Of a DNA stretch of 64,000 bases, positions 25,375 through 33,172 are shown in pieces. The stretch is from Stenotrophomonas sp. BIO128-Bstrain. Its GTDB lineage: Bacteria; Pseudomonadota; Gammaproteobacteria; Xanthomonadales; Xanthomonadaceae. The notes under the pieces are model-generated. The model searched no databases. It saw only the letters and a list, made by a program, of their open reading frames with translations, and was not told where the DNA came from. How positions within the stretch are numbered: position 1 is the stretch's first letter; every line of letters starts with the position of its first letter. Location of the stretch: contig NZ_CP124620.1 of assembly GCF_030128875.1 (NCBI RefSeq), positions 186,001 through 250,000 of the forward strand. Direction: 5' to 3'. A program made the position numbers and the translations under genes.

Positions 25375-27842
25375 CCAGCGTTCTCCACGGGGCTGCCGGC
25401 GAGCGAGCGCAATGTGCGCAGGGTGGCCTGCCAGGCGCGGTCGATCAGCCGGCCCTTGTCTTCGGTGACGATCCGCACCTGGCCGTGCGCCATCAGCCGG
25501 GCCAGTGCGTCCAGCGAATGCTCGCCAACCTTCTGCCCGCGCTGATTGACGAACAGGGCGTTGTCGGTGATCAGGCTGTACCACGAGAGCCGCTGGCGGC
25601 GGACGTCGCCCTGCTGGTTGGTGGTGAACTCGAACCAGGTACCGAACGGCAGTGTGCGCAACTGGCGGTAACAATCGTCTTCCGCGGTGCTGCGCGCGAG
25701 CGGGGCGACCTTGCGCGGGTCGCTGGCGTCGGCCTGTTCGCCCAGCCGGGTGCGCGCGCGCAGGCGCGCGGTGAGTTCGGTGCGCGAGCTGCTGTCGTCC
25801 TCGCCGCCCGGCGTGGACAGGCGACGCGCGATCGCGGCCGCTTCATCCTGGTGATAGCCGACCTGCAGCAGGGCGGCCTCGACCTCGTTGCCCAGCGCGT
25901 CATCGCGCGCGCCTGCGCCCGGGGCCAGGCAGGTGACCTCGGCGATCCGGGTGGTTTCCTGCTGGCGCTGTTGCCACTGCGGCGAGGTTTCGCCATTGCG
26001 CAGCAGGGTCAAGGTCAGCACATCCGACCACGCCTGCTTGAGCAGCGCCTGCACGAAGCGCGGGGGCGCGGCCTGCGTGCACAGCTGCTCGATGCTGGCA
26101 CTGGCCTGCTGTTTGGCCGCCTCCAACCGTTCCTTGCCGCGGGCGGCTTCGACATGACGACGCTCGGCCAGCTCGGCCTTGTGGGCCAGCGCGCGAAAGT
26201 GCTGCTGGATCTCTTCGTTGGCGGTGTCGAACACCGCCACATCGCCGTCGTAGTCGTTCACTACCTGGTCGACCGCGTGGCCGAGCTTCTGCACCAGCAG
26301 CGGGTCCACGTCCTCCTCGCCCAACCAGTTGGCACCAGCCTCGGCGACGGCGTTGAGCAGTTCCCGCGCCGGGTGCTGGTCGCGCACGAAGAAGGCCGGA
26401 TCGGTCAGGGCCGCGCGGGCGACCGGTACCTGCAGGCGGGTCAGCAGGTCGGCGGCCACGGCCTCGGGCCGCACCTCGCGCTGGATCTGCCCGTACAGCA
26501 TGTCGAGCAGGTCGAACGTGTCGCTGTCCTTCACGGTCAGGGCCGCGTGCGCGCCATGGTCGGCGCGGACCTGGGCGAGCAGGGCGTTGTGCAGGTCGGC
26601 CATGCTGCGGCGGGCGCCGCCGGGGGGAATGGCCTGGCTCTGCAGGCGCGCCAGCGTGGCATGCACCGCTTCGGCGGGAACCGCCAATGCCGGGGGGGCG
26701 TCCGGGGCGAGAAACGCGTTGTCGGCGGCGGGCGTGGGCGCGCCGGTCGTCGCGGCGACAGCCTGTGCGGCCATGGCACCGCCGCCCGGCACGGTGCCCG
26801 CGGCGTGCGCCTGGCGGGCGGCACCGAGCATCTGGTGCAGGGCCGACATCGCCGGTGCACCGAGATCGGTTGCCGCAGGCGGGGCGCTGGTGGCTGGCGC
26901 CGATGCAGACGTGGCGGCTGCTGGACCTGGCGCTGCTGCGTCGCCGTTGGACATGCCATGGGCCGGCCCAGCGGCCGGCGGCGCCATTGCCGCCTGGGTC
27001 ATTGCGGCCCAGCCCGCGCTGGGGGCGCTGCCGTTCCAGGCGGTCAAGGGCCGCGCGGCGGCGCCGCCGCGCGCGCCGGGCAGGCCGCGCTCGGGCCCGG
27101 TGATGATCCGGCGGGTGGTGGCCGAGCGCGCCAGGTACGGGGTGTAGACCAGCCCGGGCAGCACGCCTTCGTGCGCGAGCAGGATGTTGGCGCGTTCCAG
27201 CAGTTCGCCCAGCCGCTCCAGCAGTTGGCGGTCGAACACGCGGTACAGCGCCAGCTGTGTTTCCAGCCCGAGCGCGAACTGCTCGCCCAGCTCGCGCACG
27301 ATCCGGCACAAGGCCTGGGGGCCGAACGGCAGGTCATCGACATCGAAGGCCGGGCCGGCGGCAAGCACGCCGAAGCGCTGGCCCAGCAGCTGCAGGGCGG
27401 TGGCCGAGCGCTGGGCCTCGCGGCGGATGATGTCCACCAGCACGATGTCGCGGTCCACGTCGGTGTCGTTGACCAGGGTCAGCGCGGTCGCCGACACGGA
27501 CACCTCGGTTGGCACGATGCGCTGGGTATGGCGCGGGCCGCGCAGGGTGGCCAGGCGGTCACCGAGGGCGTCCAGGAAGCGCGGGCCGAACTGCGCGTTG
27601 ACCTCGTGCAGCTGGCGGGCCTGGGCGAAGATGTCGGCCTGGATCTGGCTGTTGCGCGCGCGCTCGGCGTCGCGGAACAGCTCGCGTTCCAGTTCCACGA
27701 TGGTCAGTCTGAGCGGCGTGGTGAGGGTCTGTACCGCCAGCCCGTGCAACGCGGCCAGCAGGCGGCGCACGCGCGGTGGTGCGGCCACGTCCGCAAAGCG
27801 CGTCATGTCGGGCTGGGACGACGAAAGTGCGGGCGCAGACAT
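25371..27842 (-). CDS. DUF1631-family protein
   Basis: 823 residues. Large, mostly helical, no catalytic motif that I recognise. Conserved-looking blocks include AALHGLAVQTLTTPLRLTI near the N-terminus, a helical middle interrupted by an Ala/Pro-rich linker (about 270-400), and LGHAVDQVVNDYDGDVAVFDTANEEIQQHFRALA. The C-terminal 100 residues (LPFGTWFEFTTNQQGDVRRQRLSWYS) resemble a PilZ-like barrel. Start set at the ATG 27842 (MSAPALSSSQ); the open frame continues to 28064 but through three GTAG palindromes. Coupled to the PilZ gene by a four-base overlap. Function unknown; a cyclic di-GMP role is inferred. Confidence 0.85.
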   Translation of the reverse strand: MSAPALSSSQPDMTRFADVAAPPRVRRLLAALHGLAVQTLTTPLRLTIVELERELFRDAERARNSQIQADIFAQARQLHEVNAQFGPRFLDALGDRLATLRGPRHTQRIVPTEVSVSATALTLVNDTDVDRDIVLVDIIRREAQRSATALQLLGQRFGVLAAGPAFDVDDLPFGPQALCRIVRELGEQFALGLETQLALYRVFDRQLLERLGELLERANILLAHEGVLPGLVYTPYLARSATTRRIITGPERGLPGARGGAAARPLTAWNGSAPSAGWAAMTQAAMAPPAAGPAHGMSNGDAAAPGPAAATSASAPATSAPPAATDLGAPAMSALHQMLGAARQAHAAGTVPGGGAMAAQAVAATTGAPTPAADNAFLAPDAPPALAVPAEAVHATLARLQSQAIPPGGARRSMADLHNALLAQVRADHGAHAALTVKDSDTFDLLDMLYGQIQREVRPEAVAADLLTRLQVPVARAALTDPAFFVRDQHPARELLNAVAEAGANWLGEEDVDPLLVQKLGHAVDQVVNDYDGDVAVFDTANEEIQQHFRALAHKAELAERRHVEAARGKERLEAAKQQASASIEQLCTQAAPPRFVQALLKQAWSDVLTLTLLRNGETSPQWQQRQQETTRIAEVTCLAPGAGARDDALGNEVEAALLQVGYHQDEAAAIARRLSTPGGEDDSSSRTELTARLRARTRLGEQADASDPRKVAPLARSTAEDDCYRQLRTLPFGTWFEFTTNQQGDVRRQRLSWYSLITDNALFVNQRGQKVGEHSLDALARLMAHGQVRIVTEDKGRLIDRAWQATLRTLRSLAGSPVENAG

Positions 27843-27924
27843 CCGATGTGCTTCCAGCTCCCCTGAGAACACGGAATCTAACGGTTTCGCTGGATGCCTG
27901 CCATAACGGCCCGTCGGGAGGTCT

Positions 27925-28022
27925 GGCGCCGGCCAGCGGCCGGCACTACCGGGGCGTGTGGGGAGCCGGCCAGCGGCCGGCAGTACCGGGGTGTGGGGGA
28001 GCCGGCCAGCGGCCGGCACTAC
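27925..28022. repeat. Three direct copies of an inverted GTAG palindrome
   Basis: Copies at 27925-27949, 27963-27986 and 27999-28022, each GCCGGCC-AG-CGGCCGGCACTAC (one reads AGTAC), all in the same direction at spacings of about 36-38 bases. They lie between the DUF1631 start and the hemW stop. Confidence 0.85.
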
Positions 28023-28038
28023 AGGGGGCGTCGTGCCT

Positions 28039-29256
28039 TCAGGGCAGGAACAGCTCGACGACATCGTTGGTGAAGCGCCGGCCCAGTTCGGTCGGGGTGG
28101 CGCGATCGCCGCTGACGGTCATCCAGCCGTTGGCCACGGCCACGCCCAGCGGCGCGGCGATCTGCGCGCGGTCCAGGCCGGTGCGCGATTCGAAATCCTT
28201 CAGCCCGAAACCCTCGTGCAGGCGCAGCAGGTTGAGCATGTACTCGAACGGCAGGCGTTCGGCGCTGATCACATCGTCGCCACCGATCGAGGCCAGGGTG
28301 CCGGCAGTGTCCATGAAGGTCTGCGGATGCTTGTGCTTCCAGCGGCGCAGCACGTGCTGTTCGGCACCGCTGCTGATCTTGCCGTGCGCACCGGCGCCGA
28401 TGCCCAGGTAATCGCCGAAGCGCCAGTAATTGAGGTTGTGCTGGCTCTGCCGGCCCGGCTTGGCGTAGGCGCTGACTTCGTACTGTGCGTAGCCGGCCTC
28501 GGCCAGCAGGCGCTGGCAGTGCTCCTGGATGTCCCACGCCGAATCCTCGTCGGGAATCCCCTGCGGCGGCCGCGCGAAGAACACGGTGTTCGGCTCCAGC
28601 GTGAGCTGGTAATGCGACAGGTGCGTGGGCTGCAGCGCGAAGGCGCGCTCCAGATCATGCTCGGCCTGGGCCAGCGTCTGCTGCGGCAGCGCGTACATCA
28701 GGTCGATGTTGAAGTTGTCGTAGCCGGCGTCCTGCGCCAGTTTCACTGCGCGCTCGGCCTCGCCACTGTCGTGGATGCGGCCCAGGCGCTTGAGCGCCTC
28801 GTCGTTGAACGTCTGGATCCCGAAGCTGATCCGGTTCACCCCGGCGGCGCGGTAACGATCGAAACGGCCATGCTCGGCGGTGCCCGGGTTGGTCTCCAGG
28901 GTCACTTCCAGGTTCGGCGCGAAGCGCAGCCGGGCCGAGGCTGCCTGCAGGACGCGGTCGATCGCTTCGGGCGGGAACAGGCTCGGCGTCCCGCCACCGA
29001 AGAACACGCTGCTCACCACGCGTCCCCAGACCAGCGGCAGATCCTGGTCCAGGTCGCGGATCAGTGCGTCGATGTAGGCATCGAACGGCAGTTCGCCCTT
29101 GGCCGCGTGCGAGTTGAAATCGCAGTACGGGCATTTGCGCACGCACCACGGCAGATGCACGTACAGCGCCAGCGGCGGCGTCACCAGCCGCGGGGCGGGA
29201 TCGTGATCGCCGGCGCAGGCTTCGCCGGGCAGGTGGGAGCAGTGGTCGTGTGACAT
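28039..29256 (-). CDS. hemW: Radical SAM heme chaperone HemW
   Basis: 405 residues. Radical-SAM protein that binds heme and delivers it to respiratory enzymes; often mislabelled as coproporphyrinogen oxidase. 4Fe-4S cysteines C38, C42 and C45 (CVRKCPYC), GGGTPSLF for SAM, TLETNPGT, and NRISFGIQTFND. The C-terminal HemW domain contains FGDYLGIGAGAHGK. The N-terminus carries an extra Cys/His-rich stretch (HDHCSHLPGEACAGDHD). The start codon overlaps the rdgB stop by one base. Last gene of rph-VOC-rdgB-hemW. Confidence 0.94.
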   Translation of the reverse strand: MSHDHCSHLPGEACAGDHDPAPRLVTPPLALYVHLPWCVRKCPYCDFNSHAAKGELPFDAYIDALIRDLDQDLPLVWGRVVSSVFFGGGTPSLFPPEAIDRVLQAASARLRFAPNLEVTLETNPGTAEHGRFDRYRAAGVNRISFGIQTFNDEALKRLGRIHDSGEAERAVKLAQDAGYDNFNIDLMYALPQQTLAQAEHDLERAFALQPTHLSHYQLTLEPNTVFFARPPQGIPDEDSAWDIQEHCQRLLAEAGYAQYEVSAYAKPGRQSQHNLNYWRFGDYLGIGAGAHGKISSGAEQHVLRRWKHKHPQTFMDTAGTLASIGGDDVISAERLPFEYMLNLLRLHEGFGLKDFESRTGLDRAQIAAPLGVAVANGWMTVSGDRATPTELGRRFTNDVVELFLP

Positions 29257-29849
29257 CAGAGCAGGGCGGGCAGTTTCTGCTTGAGCAGCTGCAGGGCTTT
29301 GGCGCGGTGGCTCATCGCGTTCTTCAGGTCCGGCGCCATTTCGGCCGCGGTCTGGGCCAGCACCGGGTCCAGGAACAGCGGGTTGTAGCCGAAGCCGTGG
29401 CTGCCACGCAGTTCGTCGAGGATCACGCCTTCCCAGCTGCCTTCGCAGATCAGCGGCTGCGGATCATCGGCATGGCGCAGCAGCACGATCACCGCGTAGA
29501 AGCGGGCCGTGCGGCGTTCGGCCGGCACCTCGCGCATCGCCTCGAGCAGTTTGGCGTTGTTGGCAGCATCGTTGGTCGGGCTGCCGGCATAGCGCGCGCT
29601 GTACAGGCCGGGCGCGCCGTCGAGTGCGTCCACGATCAGGCCGGAGTCGTCGGCCAGCGCCGGCAGGCCGGTGCTCTGGCAGGCGTGGCGTGCCTTGATC
29701 AGCGCGTTCTCGACGAACGTCAGGCCGGTTTCCGGCACGTCGCTGACGCCCAGTTCGCCCTGCGCCACGATCTCCAGCGGCAGACCACCGAGCATGGCCT
29801 GCAGTTCCTTCAGTTTGCCGGCGTTGCCGCTGGCCAGTACCAGTTTCAT
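29256..29849 (-). CDS. rdgB: XTP/dITP diphosphatase
   Basis: 197 residues. Hydrolyses non-canonical purine triphosphates to keep them out of DNA. LASGNAGKLKELQAML at the N-terminus, SVPETG-type segment DVPETGLTFVENALIKARHA, ADDSGLIVDALDGAPGLYSARYAG, and GFGYNPLFL, all standard HAM1 signatures. Start ATG 29849, overlapping the VOC stop by four bases; a frame to 29873 has no support. Confidence 0.96.
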   Translation of the reverse strand: MKLVLASGNAGKLKELQAMLGGLPLEIVAQGELGVSDVPETGLTFVENALIKARHACQSTGLPALADDSGLIVDALDGAPGLYSARYAGSPTNDAANNAKLLEAMREVPAERRTARFYAVIVLLRHADDPQPLICEGSWEGVILDELRGSHGFGYNPLFLDPVLAQTAAEMAPDLKNAMSHRAKALQLLKQKLPALL

Positions 29850-30235
29850 TGCTTGGGCTCCAGCAGGTCCCACGTGTTGCCGTACAGATCGCGGAACACC
29901 GCGACCGTCGCGTAGACCTCTTCGCGTGGGGTTTCGAGGAAGACCACGCCACGCGCGGTCATTGCCGCGTGGTCGCGCCAGAAATCATCGGTGTTCAGGA
30001 AGAAACCGACCCGGCCACCGGTCTGGTTGCCGATCCGCGCGCGCTGTTCGTCGTTGCTGGCGCGTGCCAGCAGCAGGGCTGCCGCGTTGCCGTCGGCCGG
30101 CCCGACCACCACCCAGCGCTTGTCGCCCTGGTCGATGTCCTGGAGCAGGCTGAAGCCCAGCGCGCCGGTGTACCAGGCGATCGCCTCGTCGTAGTCGGCC
30201 ACCACCAGGGTGGTCAGGGCGATGCGACGGTTCAT
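29846..30235 (-). CDS. VOC (glyoxalase-fold) protein
   Basis: 129 residues. Two beta-alpha-beta-beta-beta modules: [24 protein letters not shown], and [32 protein letters not shown], whose final DLYGNTWDL is typical of the superfamily. Members include glyoxalases, dioxygenases and resistance proteins; the substrate cannot be read from sequence. Overlaps both neighbours by four bases (rph upstream, rdgB downstream), so it is embedded in the RNA and nucleotide-cleansing operon, suggesting a housekeeping role. Confidence 0.87.
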   Translation of the reverse strand: MNRRIALTTLVVADYDEAIAWYTGALGFSLLQDIDQGDKRWVVVGPADGNAAALLLARASNDEQRARIGNQTGGRVGFFLNTDDFWRDHAAMTARGVVFLETPREEVYATVAVFRDLYGNTWDLLEPKQ

Positions 30236-30960
30236 GCCTGGGCCAGGGCCGCCTGCTGGGCGGCGAACAGATCCTTGATGCCCTTTTCGGCCAGTGCCAG
30301 CAGCGCATCCAGTTCATCGCGGCGGAAGGCATGGCCTTCGGCGGTGCCCTGCAGTTCGATGAAGCCGCCGCCGTCGTTCATCACCACGTTCATGTCGGTA
30401 TCGCAATCGCTGTCTTCGGCGTAGTCCAGGTCCAGCACCGGGGTGCCGCGGTACACGCCCACCGACACCGCCGCCACCGCGCCGAAGATCGGGTTGCGCT
30501 TGATGTCGCCGCGCTTGATCAGGAAGTTCACCGCATCCACCAGGGCCACGTAGGCACCGGTGATGGCCGCGGTGCGGGTGCCGCCATCGGCCTGCAGCAC
30601 GTCGCAATCGAGCGTGATGGTGCGCTCGCCGAGCGCGCCGCGGTCGATGCAGGCACGCAGGGTGCGGCCGATCAGGCGCTGGATCTCCAGCGTGCGGCCG
30701 CCCTGCTTGCCGCGGGCGGCTTCGCGGTCGTTACGGGTGTGGGTCGAACGCGGCAGCATGCCGTACTCGGCGGTCACCCAGCCTTCGCCCTTGCCACGCA
30801 GGAAGCCCGGCACGCGGTTTTCCACGCTGGCCGTGCACAGCACGCGGGTCTGCCCGAAGCTGACCAGGACCGAGCCCTCGGCGTGACGGGTGAAGGCGCG
30901 CTCGATGCGCACTTCGCGCAGCTGGTCGGCCTGGCGGCCGCTGGGACGGGAATCAGTCAT
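30232..30960 (-). CDS. rph: Ribonuclease PH
   Basis: 242 residues. Phosphate-dependent 3' exonuclease trimming tRNA and rRNA ends. [73 protein letters not shown] and [20 protein letters not shown] match the family throughout. The ATG at 30960 gives the usual length; the frame continuing to 31749 is antisense to yicC. Divergent from yicC, as in E. coli. Confidence 0.97.
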   Translation of the reverse strand: MTDSRPSGRQADQLREVRIERAFTRHAEGSVLVSFGQTRVLCTASVENRVPGFLRGKGEGWVTAEYGMLPRSTHTRNDREAARGKQGGRTLEIQRLIGRTLRACIDRGALGERTITLDCDVLQADGGTRTAAITGAYVALVDAVNFLIKRGDIKRNPIFGAVAAVSVGVYRGTPVLDLDYAEDSDCDTDMNVVMNDGGGFIELQGTAEGHAFRRDELDALLALAEKGIKDLFAAQQAALAQA

Positions 30961-31080
30961 GCTCAAGTTCCGGTAAGACGGGGGATGCGGGGCCACGCCC
31001 GGGCCGGAGACCGGCGGGCGAGGAGGCTCTAAGGAGACCGCTAGGGTACCATTTGCACTTTGAGAGCACCGGAAACCCGC

Positions 31081-31941
31081 ATGATTCGAAGCATGACCGC
31101 CTACGCCAACGGCGAGCGCGCCACCCGCTGGGGGACGCTGGCCTGTGAGCTGCGCTCGGTCAACCACCGGTTCCTGGAGGTCGGCGTACGCCTGCCTGAA
31201 GAACTGCGTGCGTTGGAGCCGCAACTGCGCGAGCGCGTCGCTTCGCGCTGCAGCCGCGGCAAGATCGATCTGGTCATGCGCCTGCGTGCGCCGGACGTCA
31301 CCGGTGCCCTGGTGGTCAACGATGCGCTGCTGGGCCAGCTCGGTGAGCTGGCCACCCGGTTGTCCTCCGGCTTCCCCAGCCTGCAGGTGAGCTTCACCGA
31401 ACTGCTGCAGATGCCGGGTGTGATGCAGGGCGAGGCAGTGGATGCGGCCGCCCTGCATGCCGAGGCCCTGGCCCTGCTGGATACCGCCCTGGATGGCTTC
31501 GTGGCCGCGCGCGAGCGTGAAGGCGACAAGCTGGCCACCGCGATCCAGGAGCGCGTGGACAGCATCGAGCGCATCGCCGCCGAGGTCACCACGCTGATTC
31601 CGCTGATCCGTGAAGGCCAGCGCACCAAGCTGTCGGCCCGCCTGGCCGATCTGCCGCACCCGGTCGATCCCGGCCGTGCCGAGCAGGAGCTGGTGATGTG
31701 GCTGCAGAAGCTGGACGTGGATGAGGAACTGGACCGCCTGGGCAGCCACATCGCCGAGATCCGCCGGGTCTTCAAGCAGCGCGAGCCGGTCGGCCGCCGC
31801 CTGGATTTCCTGCTGCAGGAATTCAACCGCGAGGCCAACACGCTGGGCTCCAAATCGGTGGACAGCCGTACCTCCAATGCCGCCGTCGAGCTGAAGGTGC
31901 TGATCGACCAGATCCGCGAACAGGTGCAGAACATCGAATGA
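31081..31941 (+). CDS. yicC: YicC-family endoribonuclease
   Basis: 286 residues. [13 protein letters not shown] at the start (the family's conserved MTGFG-like motif, here MTAYA), [34 protein letters not shown], and the C-terminal [19 protein letters not shown] domain. Members are metal-dependent endoribonucleases; E. coli YicC acts on the small RNA RyhB. Start ATG 31081. The stop overlaps the gmk start by four bases (31938-31941). Confidence 0.93.
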   Translation: MIRSMTAYANGERATRWGTLACELRSVNHRFLEVGVRLPEELRALEPQLRERVASRCSRGKIDLVMRLRAPDVTGALVVNDALLGQLGELATRLSSGFPSLQVSFTELLQMPGVMQGEAVDAAALHAEALALLDTALDGFVAAREREGDKLATAIQERVDSIERIAAEVTTLIPLIREGQRTKLSARLADLPHPVDPGRAEQELVMWLQKLDVDEELDRLGSHIAEIRRVFKQREPVGRRLDFLLQEFNREANTLGSKSVDSRTSNAAVELKVLIDQIREQVQNIE

Positions 31942-32603
31942 GCAGCCAGACCCCTCCGGCCGCCGAGCCCGCGCGCGGCACCCTGTACATCGTGGCCGCG
32001 CCCTCCGGGGCCGGCAAGAGCAGCATCGTCAACGCCACCCTGGCCCGTGACCCGCAGATCGCGCTGTCGATCTCGTTCACCTCGCGCGCCACCCGCCCGG
32101 GTGAGATCAACGGCGAGCACTACCACTTCGTCAGCGCCGCCGAGTTCGAAAAAATGATCGCCGCCGGTGACTTCTTCGAGCATGCCTGGGTACATGGCGA
32201 CTGGAAGGGCACCGCGCGGCAGTCGGTCGAGCCGCAGCTGGCGGCTGGCCAGGACGTGCTGCTGGAGATCGACTGGCAGGGCGCCCAGCAGGTCCGCCAG
32301 CTGGTGCCGGGCACGGTCACCGTGTTCATCCTGCCGCCCTCCAGGCAGGCGCTGCAGGACCGGATGCGCAAGCGCGGGCAGGACAGCGAGGCGGTGATCG
32401 CCCAGCGCCTGGCCGCCGCACGTGAAGAGATGCTGCACTTCAACGACTTCGATTACGTGATCGTCAACGAGGTCTTTGAGACCGCGGTCGACGAGCTGTG
32501 CGCGATCTTCACGGCCAGCCGCCTGCGCCGGGAGGCCCAGAAGGTCCGCCACGCGGGCCTCATCCAGGCCCTGCTGACCCAGGACCCGGCCACAACCGAC
32601 TGA
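31938..32603 (+). CDS. gmk: Guanylate kinase
   Basis: 221 residues. GMP + ATP to GDP + ADP; feeds GTP and also the (p)ppGpp pathway of the neighbouring spoT. P-loop APSGAGKSS at about 20-28, GMP-binding [32 protein letters not shown], and the ILPPS lid. About 15 residues longer at the N-terminus than E. coli. Translationally coupled to yicC. Confidence 0.96.
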   Translation: MSSQTPPAAEPARGTLYIVAAPSGAGKSSIVNATLARDPQIALSISFTSRATRPGEINGEHYHFVSAAEFEKMIAAGDFFEHAWVHGDWKGTARQSVEPQLAAGQDVLLEIDWQGAQQVRQLVPGTVTVFILPPSRQALQDRMRKRGQDSEAVIAQRLAAAREEMLHFNDFDYVIVNEVFETAVDELCAIFTASRLRREAQKVRHAGLIQALLTQDPATTD

Positions 32604-32630
32604 TTCTCAACGGGGTGCTAGCCGGTTGGC

Positions 32631-32660
32631 TTGATTTTGTCCAGCCCCGGCCGGTACAAT
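32631..32660 (+). promoter_or_regulatory. Promoter of rpoZ-spoT
   Basis: TTGATT (32631-32636), 18-base spacer, TACAAT (32655-32660), about 55 bases before the rpoZ ATG. Confidence 0.65.
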
Positions 32661-32715
32661 CCGTCCCCTTTCCCTCATTCGATTGAGCAGCCCTCACCGG
32701 CTGCCGGGAGCCCGC

Positions 32716-33015
32716 ATGGCCCGCATCACCGTAGAAGATTGTCTGGAAGTCGTGAACAACCGTTTCGAACTGGTCATGATGGCGTCCAAGCGCGCCCGTC
32801 AGCTGGCCAATGGCGTCCAGGCCACCCTGGACAACAGCGAAACCGAAGACAAGCCGACCGTGCTGGCGCTGCGCGAAATTGCCGCCCGCAAGATCGACAA
32901 CGCCCTGATCGACGAAGTCGAGAAGGCCGAGCGCGAGCGTGCCGAGCGTGAAGCACTGGAATGGGCCGCTGCCGAAGTCGTCGCCGACGAAGACATGTCC
33001 AAGAACGACGACTGA
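32716..33015 (+). CDS. rpoZ: RNA polymerase omega subunit
   Basis: 99 residues. Assembles with beta-prime and carries a ppGpp site in proteobacteria. [30 protein letters not shown] is the characteristic start of omega (here quoted to the ATG at 32716), followed by [13 protein letters not shown] and an acidic tail. The frame to 32683 adds codons ahead of the conserved methionine. Order gmk-rpoZ-spoT is conserved in gammaproteobacteria. Followed by a strong terminator. Confidence 0.96.
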   Translation: MARITVEDCLEVVNNRFELVMMASKRARQLANGVQATLDNSETEDKPTVLALREIAARKIDNALIDEVEKAERERAEREALEWAAAEVVADEDMSKNDD

Positions 33016-33045
33016 TCGCCCCGCGCGTTCGTTGTTGTTGCTGCG

Positions 33046-33072
33046 AACAGCCCGCCGTTTGGCGGGCTGTTT
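33046..33072 (+). terminator. Terminator between rpoZ and spoT
   Basis: AACAGCCCGCC (33046-33056) pairs with GGCGGGCTGTT (33061-33071) around GTTT, followed by TTCGTTT. It should limit spoT expression from the rpoZ promoter. Confidence 0.75.
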
Positions 33073-33172
33073 CGTTTGCGCCGCCGGTCGATCCGGTGCA
33101 GGCGTGTTGTTGCAGGTGAAACTCCCTGTTCAGGGGTTTGCCGATATCACGCCGCTGGCATAGTCTTTGAGC

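Noticed and set aside
25347..27866. 839-codon plus-strand open frame over DUF1631
   Set aside because: Shadow of the DUF1631 coding strand. It has low-complexity Gly/Arg/Gln content and overlaps the coupled PilZ start.
27843..28064. 74-codon N-terminal extension of DUF1631
   Set aside because: The codons come from three palindromic repeats and give a repetitive PAAGRLP peptide; an ATG at 27842 fits better.
33167..33172. spoT start at a TTG two codons upstream
   Set aside because: The ATG at 33173 is the better start and the TTG has no ribosome site.
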